Source: Ophioderma brevispina
Lineage: Eukaryota; Echinodermata; Ophiuroidea; Amphilepidida; Ophiodermatidae
Direction of reading: 5' to 3'
Assembly: GCA_023653785.1 (NCBI GenBank)
Contig: JAMKCH010002981.1
Location: 1-64,000, forward strand
DNA: 64,000 nucleotides
Shown: positions 22,100 to 32,270 of the stretch, one piece after another
Layout of the letters: each line of letters begins with the position of its first letter
Position numbering within the stretch: position 1 is the stretch's first letter
Position numbers and translations under genes: made by a program
Notes under the pieces: generated by a model
What the model was told of the DNA's origin: nothing
The model's input: only the letters and a program-made list of their open reading frames with translations
Databases searched by the model: none

Positions 22100-24088
22100 C
22101 CGAGAGATCCAACAGAAACGTCCACAGCAGCCAAATGTCACACCCAACCAAGTTGCCCCCCAACTGCCTTTTAAATGGCAAGTGCAGCAAGAAATCCAAG
22201 AAGATCAAACAGACTAATAAGAAGGTATAAGTGGTTGACCGGTTTCATTACTTGCCCCTTCACATGGATGAATTCGGAATTCCGGTATGCCTAAACTTCA
22301 ACCAGGAAAAGCATAGGCCTTGACAACACCTCTCTACTGAGCAACTAAAAAATCTTGGCCCAGATCAAAGGAATGGCTCTTGAGCTCTACAATTGATGCC
22401 TTATTTCCAACAGGTTACCAAAGATTCTGAGGAAAGCACACTGTTTTGGCACTCCTAAAGCATGGAAAGATCCATCCAATCCCAAGAGATACAGGGACCT
22501 ATATCACTCATGAGCCATACCTACAAGCCTTTGAACGTCCTGCTCATCCGTATCGCACCTGTGATAGACGAACACCTATTACCAGGAACAAGCAGGTTTC
22601 CGACCGTGGCAAATGAACCACAAGACAAGTACTCAACCTAACTCAACACATTGATGATGGTTTCGAGAAAAAAAAAAAAAAGGGGGGGTAATGGTAACCG
22701 GAAGCTGTGTTTCGCGACTATCAGCAGCTTATGAGACCGTTAATCACAGATGCATACTCCATAAGATCCTGAGAAATTACCAAGGACATCCGCCTGACTA
22801 GCTTACCGAGGATGCTGGCATAAACAGGAGTTCTTGTTCAGCTAGGAGGGAAGAGCCGATGATGTAGGATCAAGAAATGGTCTACCCAAATGGAGTGTGT
22901 TGCCACCTTCTCCTGTTCACATATATACCAACGACCAACCTAGGAGAGTGCGAGGAACCTGGTCGTTTTATTTATGCCGACGATCTTGGAATTAGCGCTC
23001 AAGAGGCCGACTTCACGTTGTTGAAGGAAGATCTCCAAAGCTTTGGATGTGAACTCACTCCTTATTATCAGGGAAAACCACCTACGTGCAAATCCATCTA
23101 AGACACAGGTGTGTGCTTTCCATCTACGCCAACCGTGAAGCCAAACGTCAGCTTAAAGGTACCTGGTCTGGAAACTCCCTAGAGCACTGGGATAATTCTG
23201 TCTACCTAGGCGTTACCTTGGATCGCACATCTCTCTTATAAGACCCAAATCGAGAAGACGAAGAGTAAAGTAGTTCACGCAATAATAACATCTGAACAAA
23301 CTCACTGGCACAAGATGTGGTGCTCGCCCACATACCCTAAGATCGACGGCATTTGCCCTGTGCTACTCATGTGCAGAGGATGGCCCTTTCCCTGTATTGG
23401 AAAGATCAACCCATGCCCAAAGAAGGCTGATTCAGCGTTTAAAAGACTCCTGCCGGCCCCCCCTCCAGCCTCATCACAGGATGCCTCCGTCCACATCAAC
23501 GAGAAAACTTGTACATCCTAGCAGGGAATTGTCCAACAGCACATCCGTAGTCGTGTAGTCGAGCATGCCAAGAGCGTAGCGACCACAAGTTCTAATGTGA
23601 AGCACCCTTGTCGGACAGGATACCTGCTGGCCAAACGCCTAAAATCCAGAGAGAGTTTCTTAAGCAAGTCCAACCGTCTTGAAACGTCTCTAAGGTGGCC
23701 AGGAGAGTCGCCTTGTGGAAAGAAAAAACTTGCCATCAACCAAGTAACATCGATCGGTATTGATCCCGCTGGTGAGATCTTTCCACCTGGAGCTGGATCC
23801 TCATGGGGATGATATGGCGATTTTGCCTCAAAGATTGAGAACCAGAACTGGGATCTAAGGTTTTCCTTGCGAAGTGGGCTATCGGAAGCATGATCAGGAT
23901 ACTACCGTTGTTATGGAACAGCACCACAGACAAGGAAACACCTCTTGGTCTGCCCACTGCTGGAGCAGCAAGCAAAAATAAGGACCTTGTCGGGAATTCA
24001 GTGAAGCAGCCAGACGTCATCCTGTTACAGTTCAATGGCTGGACTATATTTGAAAACAACAGTGTTTGGACACGATACGAAGAAGACA
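22100..24088 (+). mobile_element. Jockey-like LINE, copy A, decayed
   Basis: RT motifs run in order on the plus strand through several frames: AHCFGTPKAWKDPSNPKRY, ERLLIRIAPVIDEHLL-like text, the catalytic FIYADDLGISAQEADF near 22,960-23,010, and YLGVTLDR near 23,205. A C-terminal zinc-knuckle-like region and the end CTGGACTATATTTGAAAAC follow near 24,040. Many stops and shifts (for example an A/G run at 22,667-22,689) show it is dead. An opposite-strand copy with the same nucleotide wording lies at 39,236-42,720. Confidence 0.8.
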
Positions 24089-25223
24089 TGACGGTAGTAC
24101 TCTAGAGAGCCATGGTGGTTTGTATGCACTATATGTCCAGAGCTAAACTTTGGAAGGAATCCACTAATTGAATGGTCCAGGACAATATTTGGTTGGTAAC
24201 ATAATTCCCACGGAGCCGATAAATGCTGAAATGTCCACGCCCCTTTTTGGGGGGTAACGCCCTTTTGAGCGAAGTACTCTGCTGTATTCTACAGAACCGT
24301 TGGGACCTAGGAGGTTGATGGAGACCAATCAAAATGTGCGGGATGGCCAAATTATGGGGGGCCTCAGTCAATATATTTTTATATCCTAAAGTCATGGTTT
24401 TAGCTAATTGTCAAAAAAACTGATTTAAACCATTATTGCGCACTATACAATTATGATTGAATTCATAAGGTTTTCATGCCAAATCGGAGGGAAGTTAACC
24501 ATACACCTTGGATTTTGTTCTCTCCTCAGGGATAATTTTGGGGCAGCTACAGGGTAGGTCACAAAAAAGAAAAATTAACATTCCTTTCCGTTCTCAAATG
24601 GCCGCCAGCCCTGTCACAAAATTTTGATGATTTGGGGCAAAATTGGGTAATAAAGATCCATGCATTTTGTAAGTGCTGTATACAGGGTATTGGCTCCACA
24701 ATCAATCAGTTATGAGTTTGTATGGCACAGAGTATTGACCATGTGGATTTCAACTAGATATAATCAGCATTTTAATGTTACTCCTTTCGTTTTCGTGGGG
24801 GGGTGGGGTCAAAAATTGGCCATCGTAAAGTGAAAATATATTTGTTTTTCTTTTCACTATGGGGACTTAAGTTAATGTTGTAAGTTAAAGTACCTCAGCA
24901 GCAAATTAAATGCTGCTGAAGGGTCTTTAAATGCCCTAAAAGCAAATATGATTTTACTTATATTAATAAAAAATTAAAAAAAAATGAAGATTCCCCCCCC
25001 ACCCGGTTATGCATGAAAAGTGTATTTTTGGTTTTGTTTTGTAGGCCTAATGGCCAGGTAAAAGTTAATGAAGGATCTTTAAATAAGGTAAAATGCACTA
25101 ACTACATGCCGGTTCAAGGCAAAAATTTCATACCCCTAAAAGGCTGGGGCCCCCTTTTATGGCTCAAATGACAAAGTCGCTAACACTAAAATAACCCCAA
25201 TTTTTTTGAGCCGCACTAGTTTG

Positions 25224-25385
25224 GGAAGAAGGGAAGAAGAGAAAGGGGAAAGAAGAGAGAAAAAGAGGGAAATAGGGAAGAAGAGAATGGGCAAAGAGGA
25301 GAAGAGAAAGGGGGGAAGAGAGGAAGGAAAAGAGGAAGGGGAAGACGGAAAAGAAGGAAAAGAAGGAAACGGGGAAGGGAGGACT
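25224..25385 (+). repeat. Polypurine (GGAAGA)n tract
   Basis: About 160 bases are nearly pure G and A on the plus strand (GAAGAAGGGAAGAAGAGAAAG style), without a strict unit. It lies in the centre of the foldback. The lysine/glutamate frame it generates is not a gene. Confidence 0.9.
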
Positions 25386-25619
25386 AGTTGTGCTCTGAAA
25401 CACTAATCTTTAGCTTCTAAAATGGCGAAACCCAGGACCTTACGGGAGTTCCACCCCTAGGACCCCACCCCTCGTACAATAAGTACTGTATATGGGGTGG
25501 AAAATTGATTATTTCGCAATTTAGCGCAACTCCAACACCTTATTATAGCTCTAAAATGGACGGTAAATATATAAAACTAGTCATTTCCATACAAGTAGAG
25601 AGTAAAAAACCGATGCATG

Positions 25620-26110
25620 GAAATCTGATTTTCCTAACCTTTTTGGCGAAAATTGAATTTTCACTGTGTGTCTATGTAAAATGGCAGTTTTGCTGACATG
25701 CGAACTTTATGCACGTAATTGTACCGTAATGCTAGGCATGTTGGTAACTCATTTTGGTATCAATGGAAAGAGTGAGGACCATAGAATATTGGTTACCCAA
25801 AATCAAGGGTCCGTGATGTTCCTGTGTTGTGTTAGGCATGTTGGAACTGCTCTCCAAGGGGGGGGGGGGTGGTTCCATACTTTGGGATCACCTGTATAGT
25901 ACTATAACCCCGCGTCCATGCCTGGTGGATGTTTGTTTTGGATGAAAGGAGCGAAGAACATGTCAATGATAATTACATTAAATAATTTGGCACAAAAAAG
26001 GGGGCTTTAAAAAAAGGAAAAAAAATAAAAAAAATAAAAAAAATAAAAAAAGTCCCCCCCCCCCCCCTTCGGTGACGAGGGTCTTTAAAGAGTGCTCTTG
26101 TTAAGATGCA
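25620..26110 (+). repeat. Dispersed repeat R2, copy 1
   Basis: Shares ordered words with 47,940-48,370: AACTCATTTTGGTATCAATG, TGGGATCACCTGTAT, CTGGTGGATGTTTGTTTTGGATGAAAGGAGCG and CCCCCTTCGGT.AGCGAG. Contains a G run (25,858) and C run (26,056). Class unknown; not coding. Confidence 0.65.
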
Positions 26111-27155
26111 ATTAAAGTATCTATCCCTATTACATGGCCGTTCGTCTCAGTTTTCAGTTTGGTTAATTTTTTAGCGACTTTTTAATGCGGACCACGAGGG
26201 AAGGGAGACTTTTTTGGGCAGGAAATCTTGATTGTATTTTGCATGTTTATGGTCACAGGCATACAGTTAGTGCTTTAAGATCATTTAATGACCACCTTCA
26301 GCAGCATTTTACTTTGCTGCTGAAGGGACTTTAAATTAAACACATTAAACTTAAGCACTATAAAGGAAAACAATTAATTTTCACTTTAAGATGGGCCATT
26401 TTGACCACCCCCCCCCAATGAAAAACGAAAGGAGAACATTAAAATGCGTGATTATATCCCAGTTTGAATCCAACTGGTCAATTAGCATCTGGCAATACAA
26501 AAACGTCATAACTGATGATTTGGACAAATACACTGTTATAACAGCACTTACAAAAAATGCACGGTTTTCCACTAATAATACCCAATTTTTGCCCAAAGCA
26601 TACAATTTGACGGCCTGCAATGTGAAGGAACGGAAAGGAATCTGAATTTTTCTTTTTGTTAAACCTGCCCTTAGCTACCCCAAAAAGTATCCCTGAGGGG
26701 AGTTAGAGCAAATTCCAAGGTGTGGTTGCGTGAATCCCTTCCTGTTTTGGCATGAAAACCGTATGAATTCATTCATAATAGTATGAGTGCGCAATTTGGT
26801 TAAATCAGTTTTTTTGACAATTTATTAAAACCATACTTTGGATATGCAAAAAATAGTCTTAGACCCCCACATGTGGCCATTCCGACATTTTGATCGGTTC
26901 TCTCACACCTTCAAGGTCACGTTCTGTTGTAGAGATACAGTCAGCAGTACTGCGCTCAAAAGGTCGTGACCCCCAAAAAAGGGCGTGGCCATTCAGCATT
27001 TTCGGCGTCATTGGGAATTATGTTACCACCCCCCCCCCCCCCCCCAAATATTGTTCTGGACCTTCACATTAGTGGGATTCCTGAAGAGTGAGAGTTTAGC
27101 TCTGGAAATATAATGCCATTACAATAACCACCATGAGGGCTACTAGAGTATAGGT

Positions 27156-28920
27156 ACATACCCCGACAAGGAGGGGGAAAAAGTCAGGCGGAGCCCCCGG
27201 CTATGCAAGGATATAGCAAACTCCTAACTTATGGAGCCAATTAAGGCCGCTGGACTGTTGTGTCTGAAGCCAATGGTGGGGATTGGTCAGGATTCATTGC
27301 ACCTACGCATTTCTCCATTGCGATGATGACATCGAGAGAGTTCTCGTCCTGGTTCTGTTGTTGGCATCCATGTGGCTGGCTCGGCTCCGGTTCACCTCGG
27401 ATTCTGAGTTGCTAGTCAGGGACTCGTGTTGCTCCCTCAATGCGCGGGGGGATAGAGTTCATCCCAGAGTGTACCTCCGCGTTCTCATACCTGTCTGGCA
27501 CCGTTCCGCCAATCGCACCTCAGGACGGGGGACTTTCTCAAACAGGCTGTCGCGTCTTACATGCTCAGGCAAGGGCAGAGAAGTCATATCTAGAGAGTAT
27601 TATGATTTTCAACTAAACTTGGGTGAAATTTTAGAAGCCATTCAGTATCTTGATGGTACACCTTAGTAATGCCCGGGGTTTTTTGCCCTAACCGGGCACC
27701 AAGATTTCCTGGACCTTCGTGCGGCTAAGGCGAGGTCCGGGAGAACGGGAAAAACATTGGGTATAGCATAAAAGACAAGGTCTAGTTCTTTGCGAGCAGA
27801 AAAGAGAGGGGAGAGGTGGAAACGAAATAAGGGGAAAAAGAAACGGGGCGGATACTCCCTCGTCAGTGGACAAGCCATGTAGTGTGGTTGTGCGTGGTGG
27901 TGGTGAACTCCGAGAAATGGCTTTTCCTAGACAGAAACGAAGGAGCGGGACTTACGCCTTTTCTAGTGGCTTCAAATTCCAGAGTGAACAAAACAAGGGA
28001 ACATACCGTAAACATTGCCCTCAGAAGATTCGTGAGAGGGGAGGATATGGCTATTCCTATATTAGAGACAACTGGGTCATATCGGAAAGAAACCGAGGAG
28101 CGCCCCAATCCCGGGTGCGCGTAACACTGCTCTTTGTATTGCCCAGCCCTCGTGAAAGATCAGGATCTAATGGATACTATATGATGGAATTCCACATCCA
28201 CGTTTCAGATTTTAATCTCTGAGACATTAAGTAGGGAAGAGAAAGAGATAGGGCTAGGCTACTTAGCACTAAATGGGCTGGTAGAAAGTGAGCTGAGTCT
28301 CTGGGTCGAGGCGGGATAATCTAAGTACTGGTGCATACTTCTTTCCTTCCACGCACTGAAGACTACCAATGGGGATGCTGTGCGAAAGTAAGTAAGGACG
28401 CGGAGGGTAGCTATCAATTGAGCGCCGTTTGTATTTTCCCTCTAGAAGAAGTCAGGGAGGGGGGCACTAGCGTTTTTTGATCCTACCTCCACGACCCTAA
28501 CAAACGACACCCAGAATGTTTTTCTCTTACGCAAGAAGGTATCGGGGAATGGTTTGTACATATTTTAAATTGGGAGAGGAAGAGAAAAGAAAACAATTTG
28601 GCTTAGTGACCGTTTCCGAATGTATTGGCGGTTGATCTGCCCGACGAAATGAGTTTTAATGAGATATAGAGCTTATGGGTCGGAGGCCCAAAGAGACATT
28701 GATGCCGGCGTTTCTCTGCATAGTCGGACCCGATTTGCCAGAATATCTGCAGTTGGTTGTTGTCTTGTTCTACTTTTGATAGCAGGCATCTCCATTGAAC
28801 TTGACTGTAAAGTTGGCAAATGCGACTACCAATGAAGTGCGATAGTAAGGGCCTATTGGCAATGTTTAGAGTTAGCAACCATATGGTTATCGTTTTGTAT
28901 CACTTTTTTAAAACATTAGC
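27156..28920. other. Compositionally distinct, GC-richer block without recognised gene
   Basis: From 27,156 to about 28,560 the sequence has visibly higher G+C, with CpG-rich phrases (GCGCGGGGGGATAGAG, CGTGCGGCTAAGGCG, GAGGAGCGCCCC). Frames of 127 (27,283-27,666, +), 118 (27,866-28,222, +) and 81 codons (27,863-28,108, -) overlap one another, so at most one can be real. None shows a known motif. A 91-codon minus frame (28,603-28,878) is equally anonymous. Confidence 0.4.
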
Positions 28921-29345
28921 CTATTCTATAAATTGTATCATGGTCGCGGCCCATTCGATACCATTTTGAAAAAAAAAAAAAAAAATCCAAGTTACCCCAA
29001 CCAGGCACCCTGATATTTGTACCCATATTCATGAGGGCTATCACTTGGAATTACTATGGAATGCGCCCTATCATCAATTCCTATGATAGGTGCTCTTTTT
29101 CGTAGTTATCTAATTTTGTTTAAATTTCTAAGGATTTGGCAGCCATATTGGATTTGAAAAATGCTAGCAGCATGAAAATTCCATGTATGTGTTGCACTAA
29201 CCAAATTACATATATCACAGTTTGTTTGGAACTTGTATCACCTAATCCGACTGATTTGCGTTTTTTCTATAAATTCTACCATGTTTGGTGGCCATTTTAG
29301 ACGCCATTGTGAAAAAAATCCAAGTTCCCCAGCCTGTACTGGCGG
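28921..29345. repeat. Pair of ~80-bp direct repeats about 340 bp apart
   Basis: TTCTATAAATTGTATCATGG...CCATTTTGAAAAAA...ATCCAAGTTACCCCA (28,923-29,000) and TTCTATAAATTCTACCATG...GCCATTGTGAAAAAAATCCAAGTTCCCCAGCC (29,265-29,335) are related copies. Likely two units of a repeat of about 340 bp. Confidence 0.55.
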
Positions 29346-29485
29346 CATCTTTTTTGGGTAAATCTAGACACCTTTACCTACTCAAATGAGTTAAAAACAG
29401 ATTCTTTACAACTTTTTTCGCAGATGAATCTGATATTTGGGTTACTAAAAGAACACACTAAAGGACTTAGCACGTTTTTTTACAG

Positions 29486-29602
29486 GAGGAACATGGGCTG
29501 CTATCCCTCAGCAGCGTCTCTGAACAACTATCAATACCATGTGTTACCGATGTCAAAGGGTCATTTGACGAGTGTGAGGGTACGCACGTTACTGAACAGT
29601 AG
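29486..29602 (+). CDS. Plus-strand exon candidate, unknown family
   Basis: A strong acceptor (CACGTTTTTTTACAG) is followed by 38 codons to TAG in phase 0: EEHGLLSLSSVSEQLSIPCV then TDVKGSFDECEGTHVTEQ. Composition is protein-like. An internal donor-like GAGG|GTACGC exists. A second good acceptor lies 65 bp upstream (TTTTTTCGCAG), whose ATG opens a different frame. No domain is recognised. Confidence 0.25.
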   Translation, partial: EEHGLLSLSSVSEQLSIPCVTDVKGSFDECEGTHVTEQ

Positions 29603-30133
29603 GCCTACTCAAATGTTAAGTAAGCTGTTTGTCAATCAACTGAAATAATGATATCACTTGGTGAATTTTGAAAATGCCTCTTTTTTTAATCTGTGCTCCG
29701 TCAACCATGAAGTAACGGGGTGTCTCTAATTTTCATAAAACATTTTACTTAAATAATCATGGGAATATTATTAACTGGTACATGAGAAATAAGGAGCGGT
29801 TGTTTACGTGGGGGGTTAACTTTTTGTGTTGTGTTTATTTGACCTTGTTTTACATTTTACACTGTAAATGAGTTTGACCTTAGTAACCCAAGACGACTCC
29901 ATATTGATCTCTCGAACCATAAGTTTTGTAGAGGGCCTACAAGATGGCAGTATTAGCTTTGAGATTTGGGCTAATTCTATTTTTTGCCTGGTTAACGTTG
30001 TTGACCCCTATATGATAATCTCTGACACCAATCTGATCATGTAGAAAGTTTACGAAGAAGACCCCGTAAAACTGTACAGAAACAAAGCAGTCTTTTTAAC
30101 AAATGTGCTTTTAAGCAGTTGAATTACACTCAC

Positions 30134-30398
30134 GTATTCCATAGTAGTTTGTGATCGCATCTTGGTTCGCAATGTCAGTAAGGTACATGTACGTTGATTG
30201 ACCATCATCTTCGGATAGAACGCTAATTTCAATGACATCAGGATAACCACTTTCACCCACAAACCACGGGCCCACGTAAAATACATCATATGTTCGAGTT
30301 ATGTCTTCAGCACTGCTTGTGTGAGAATCTGGGGTTGCAAGTGAACACAGTCTATAAAAGAAAAACAAACAATAAATAAAAGGAGATACGGTCCCCAT
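30134..30398 (-). CDS. First coding exon of a secreted or membrane protein
   Basis: The ATG at 30,398 stands in an ideal context (ATCGCCATGGGG). The first 21 residues (MGTVSPFIYCLFFFYRLCSL) form a signal-peptide-like hydrophobic stretch with likely cleavage after LA. The mature part continues with an acidic, aromatic sequence (DVFYVGPWFVGESGYPDVIE, SVLSEDDGQSTYMYLTDI) to a perfect donor GAATAC|GTGAGT, ending in phase 1 after 88 codons. A CTTTTATAG acceptor at 30,353 offers an alternative, internal-exon reading. The P-W...G...DV....SED.G pattern resembles the F5/8-like exon at 3,241-3,344 and the 48.7-kb exon, suggesting a repeated module. The function is unknown; secretion is inferred from the N-terminus. 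Confidence 0.5.
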
Positions 30399-30704
30399 GG
30401 CGATATAGTTCGAGGGACTGTGGTTCCTAGTAGTAGCCCTAATCGGACTACAGAACTCAGCGGTCCACTAGACCATGGCTTCTAGGGTCAGTGGTCTTGA
30501 CCATATGGACCTCTGATTCCTATAGGAATAGTAGTCCATGCTGCTAGTTTTTATAATATAGCTTAACAGGACTATGTGGACTATAGTGCCTTTTACACCA
30601 GTCGCCATTGTCTCTATCATAGCCGGTAGGTCAGGCAATATGTATGAATGAATACATGTTTAATAGTGTGTGATAAATGGTATTAAAACGAATGGTGGTC
30701 GTCA

Positions 30705-30790
30705 ACCGCCTTCGTGGTCTACTGGTAAGGTCTCCGACTCACAACATAACTGGTTCAGGTTCGAGTCCTAGTTGTCTATTTTTTTCAGTT
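30705..30790 (+). mobile_element. tRNA-like SINE head or tRNA pseudogene
   Basis: GTGGTCTACTGGTAAGG (A-box region) and GGTTCGAGTCC (B box, 30,758-30,768) are about 30 bp apart, which is close to tRNA spacing. The acceptor stem does not pair and a T-rich stretch follows. Probably a short tRNA-derived SINE fragment. Confidence 0.5.
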
Positions 30791-31095
30791 TCATTTTTTA
30801 ATTTTATTTTTTTAAGTTGTCAAGGTTTGTGATGGTTATGGAGTTTGCGGAATTTTACATACTTATCAAAAACGCAAAATGTAAAGCCTTGGCATAAATC
30901 ATGGTGGAAGCGTCGACCAGTAGGAAGAAGAAGGAAATAAATCATCCGGAGAAGAATGTTATCTTTGACTTAACAACCGAAAAGTATCCGATGAATGCCG
31001 AAAATAATAAAAAAAAACCGCACCATTCAACGTGCTTGATCAAGAAATAAGCAGGAAAATTGTAGTATTTTCTTTTCGGAAACATACCAATGCAT

Positions 31096-32270
31096 GCAAA
31101 CTTTGTGTTGAATTTTAGGTAAACGTTTCATATAGATACAAATGAGGTATTGACATGTATTCCGCCAAACGCTCCTGCGCAACATCATACAGCGCATGAC
31201 GGAATCAATTGTAATACCTCATTTGCATGCTTGTGGCTTTTACAGAAAAAAATCCGCAACACTTGGTGTCATGTGCCATAAGTTTTGAACAAAATCACAT
31301 GACTACTTGTTCTTTGTTGTCAGGTAAGATAGGACTGTTAACAAATGTCTCTGAAATAACATGTTAAAGTCAAATTTGACCCAGAAATCAATAACCTGCC
31401 AGGGACCTATTTACCAAATTGAGGCGCTCGTAACTACAAATACGGCACTGTACTTTTGCGCGCAGAAACCACCAATATGATCTCTCTAGTCCAAGCAACA
31501 TTTGAAAATTAAATCTGGCCGGGGTTGCTGTACAAAAATAATAGATATATGACGTTCCATCAGTAATAGCAGCTTAAAAACATGCTTTTAACACTTTATC
31601 AGATGCATAGATATATGGTTCACGCATCGTATTGCCAACTTTCGACCTCGTTTTGTACAGAACACCAAGAGTATCTTATCCCAAAATTGAATGCGTAAGA
31701 AAGCAGAATGAATAAACTGATATTGTTTATTGAGTTTTGTCAAAACATATGTTTTTCTTATAAGTCAGATGAACCCAAGCATCTTGAGCCCCAATGATTC
31801 ATAATTTTGTGTTGTGTAACGTGGAGTCTGCCGATGACTTAGTCATAGTTTTATTATCTTCAGCTTGAGATGTATTAGATCACCAATAAATTAATCTTTT
31901 AGCATTATAAGTTGAATAATAATTACGTGGATGCAGTTATTTGATCCAGTAGAAGTTGTTTTGCAAGAAATATTGGCAATTAAATCTTGATTGCAATCAA
32001 AATTGTATTGTCCATTCGGTTCTTTAGTGCCACTCTTGTGGTTACCAGCTGCGGGTCACTTGATTGTCGGGGTTATATCGTAAAAAAACTGTTAATTCTA
32101 TCACTATGATTTTTTCAGGGACATTATAGCTAACAGTCCTATCTTACCTTATAACAAAGAACAAGTAGTTATGTGGTTTTGTTCAAAATTTATGGCAGCT
32201 GCAACCAAGTGTTTTTTTTTTATACACTGTATATGAAACGTTTACTGAATAATATTCACATCCATCAGAT
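31096..32270. mobile_element. Foldback element with inverted arms
   Basis: Left arm words GTAAACGTTTCATATA (31,120), AGTTTTGAACAAAATCACATGA, TTGTTCTTTGTTGTCAGGTA and AGATAGGACTGTTA (to 31,342) recur as reverse complements at 32,130-32,255. Inside the left arm lies a smaller palindrome: CAAATGAGGTATT (31,140) against AATACCTCATTTG (31,211). The 770-bp centre is unique and AT-rich. No coding. Confidence 0.6.

Larger units (their letters stand above)
24090..27155. mobile_element. 3-kb foldback structure with ~870-bp inverted arms
   Basis: The left arm (24,090-24,960) and right arm (26,280-27,155) are reverse complements with divergence. Examples: CATGGTGGTTTGTATGCA at 24,112 against CATGGTGGTTATTGTAATG in reverse near 27,130; ATAAATGCTGAAATGTCCACGC against its reverse at about 26,985; CTGCTGAAGGGTCTTTAAAT against AGCAGCATTTTACTTTGCTG. 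The centre holds a purine tract and a dispersed repeat. No transposase. It starts at the 3' end of LINE copy A. Confidence 0.7.

Noticed and set aside
21495..22208. Minus-strand frames of 98-116 codons
   Set aside because: Antisense to decayed plus-strand LINE-like sequence; leucine/serine-rich shadows.
25164..25406. Phenylalanine/serine- and glutamate/lysine-rich frames
   Set aside because: Both are products of the polypurine tract.
27283..28222. Long frames in the GC-richer block
   Set aside because: Frames on both strands overlap and none shows a known motif or splice context; reported only as a compositional island.
30705..30790. Functional tRNA gene
   Set aside because: A and B boxes are present but the acceptor and anticodon stems do not pair properly; called a SINE head or pseudogene.
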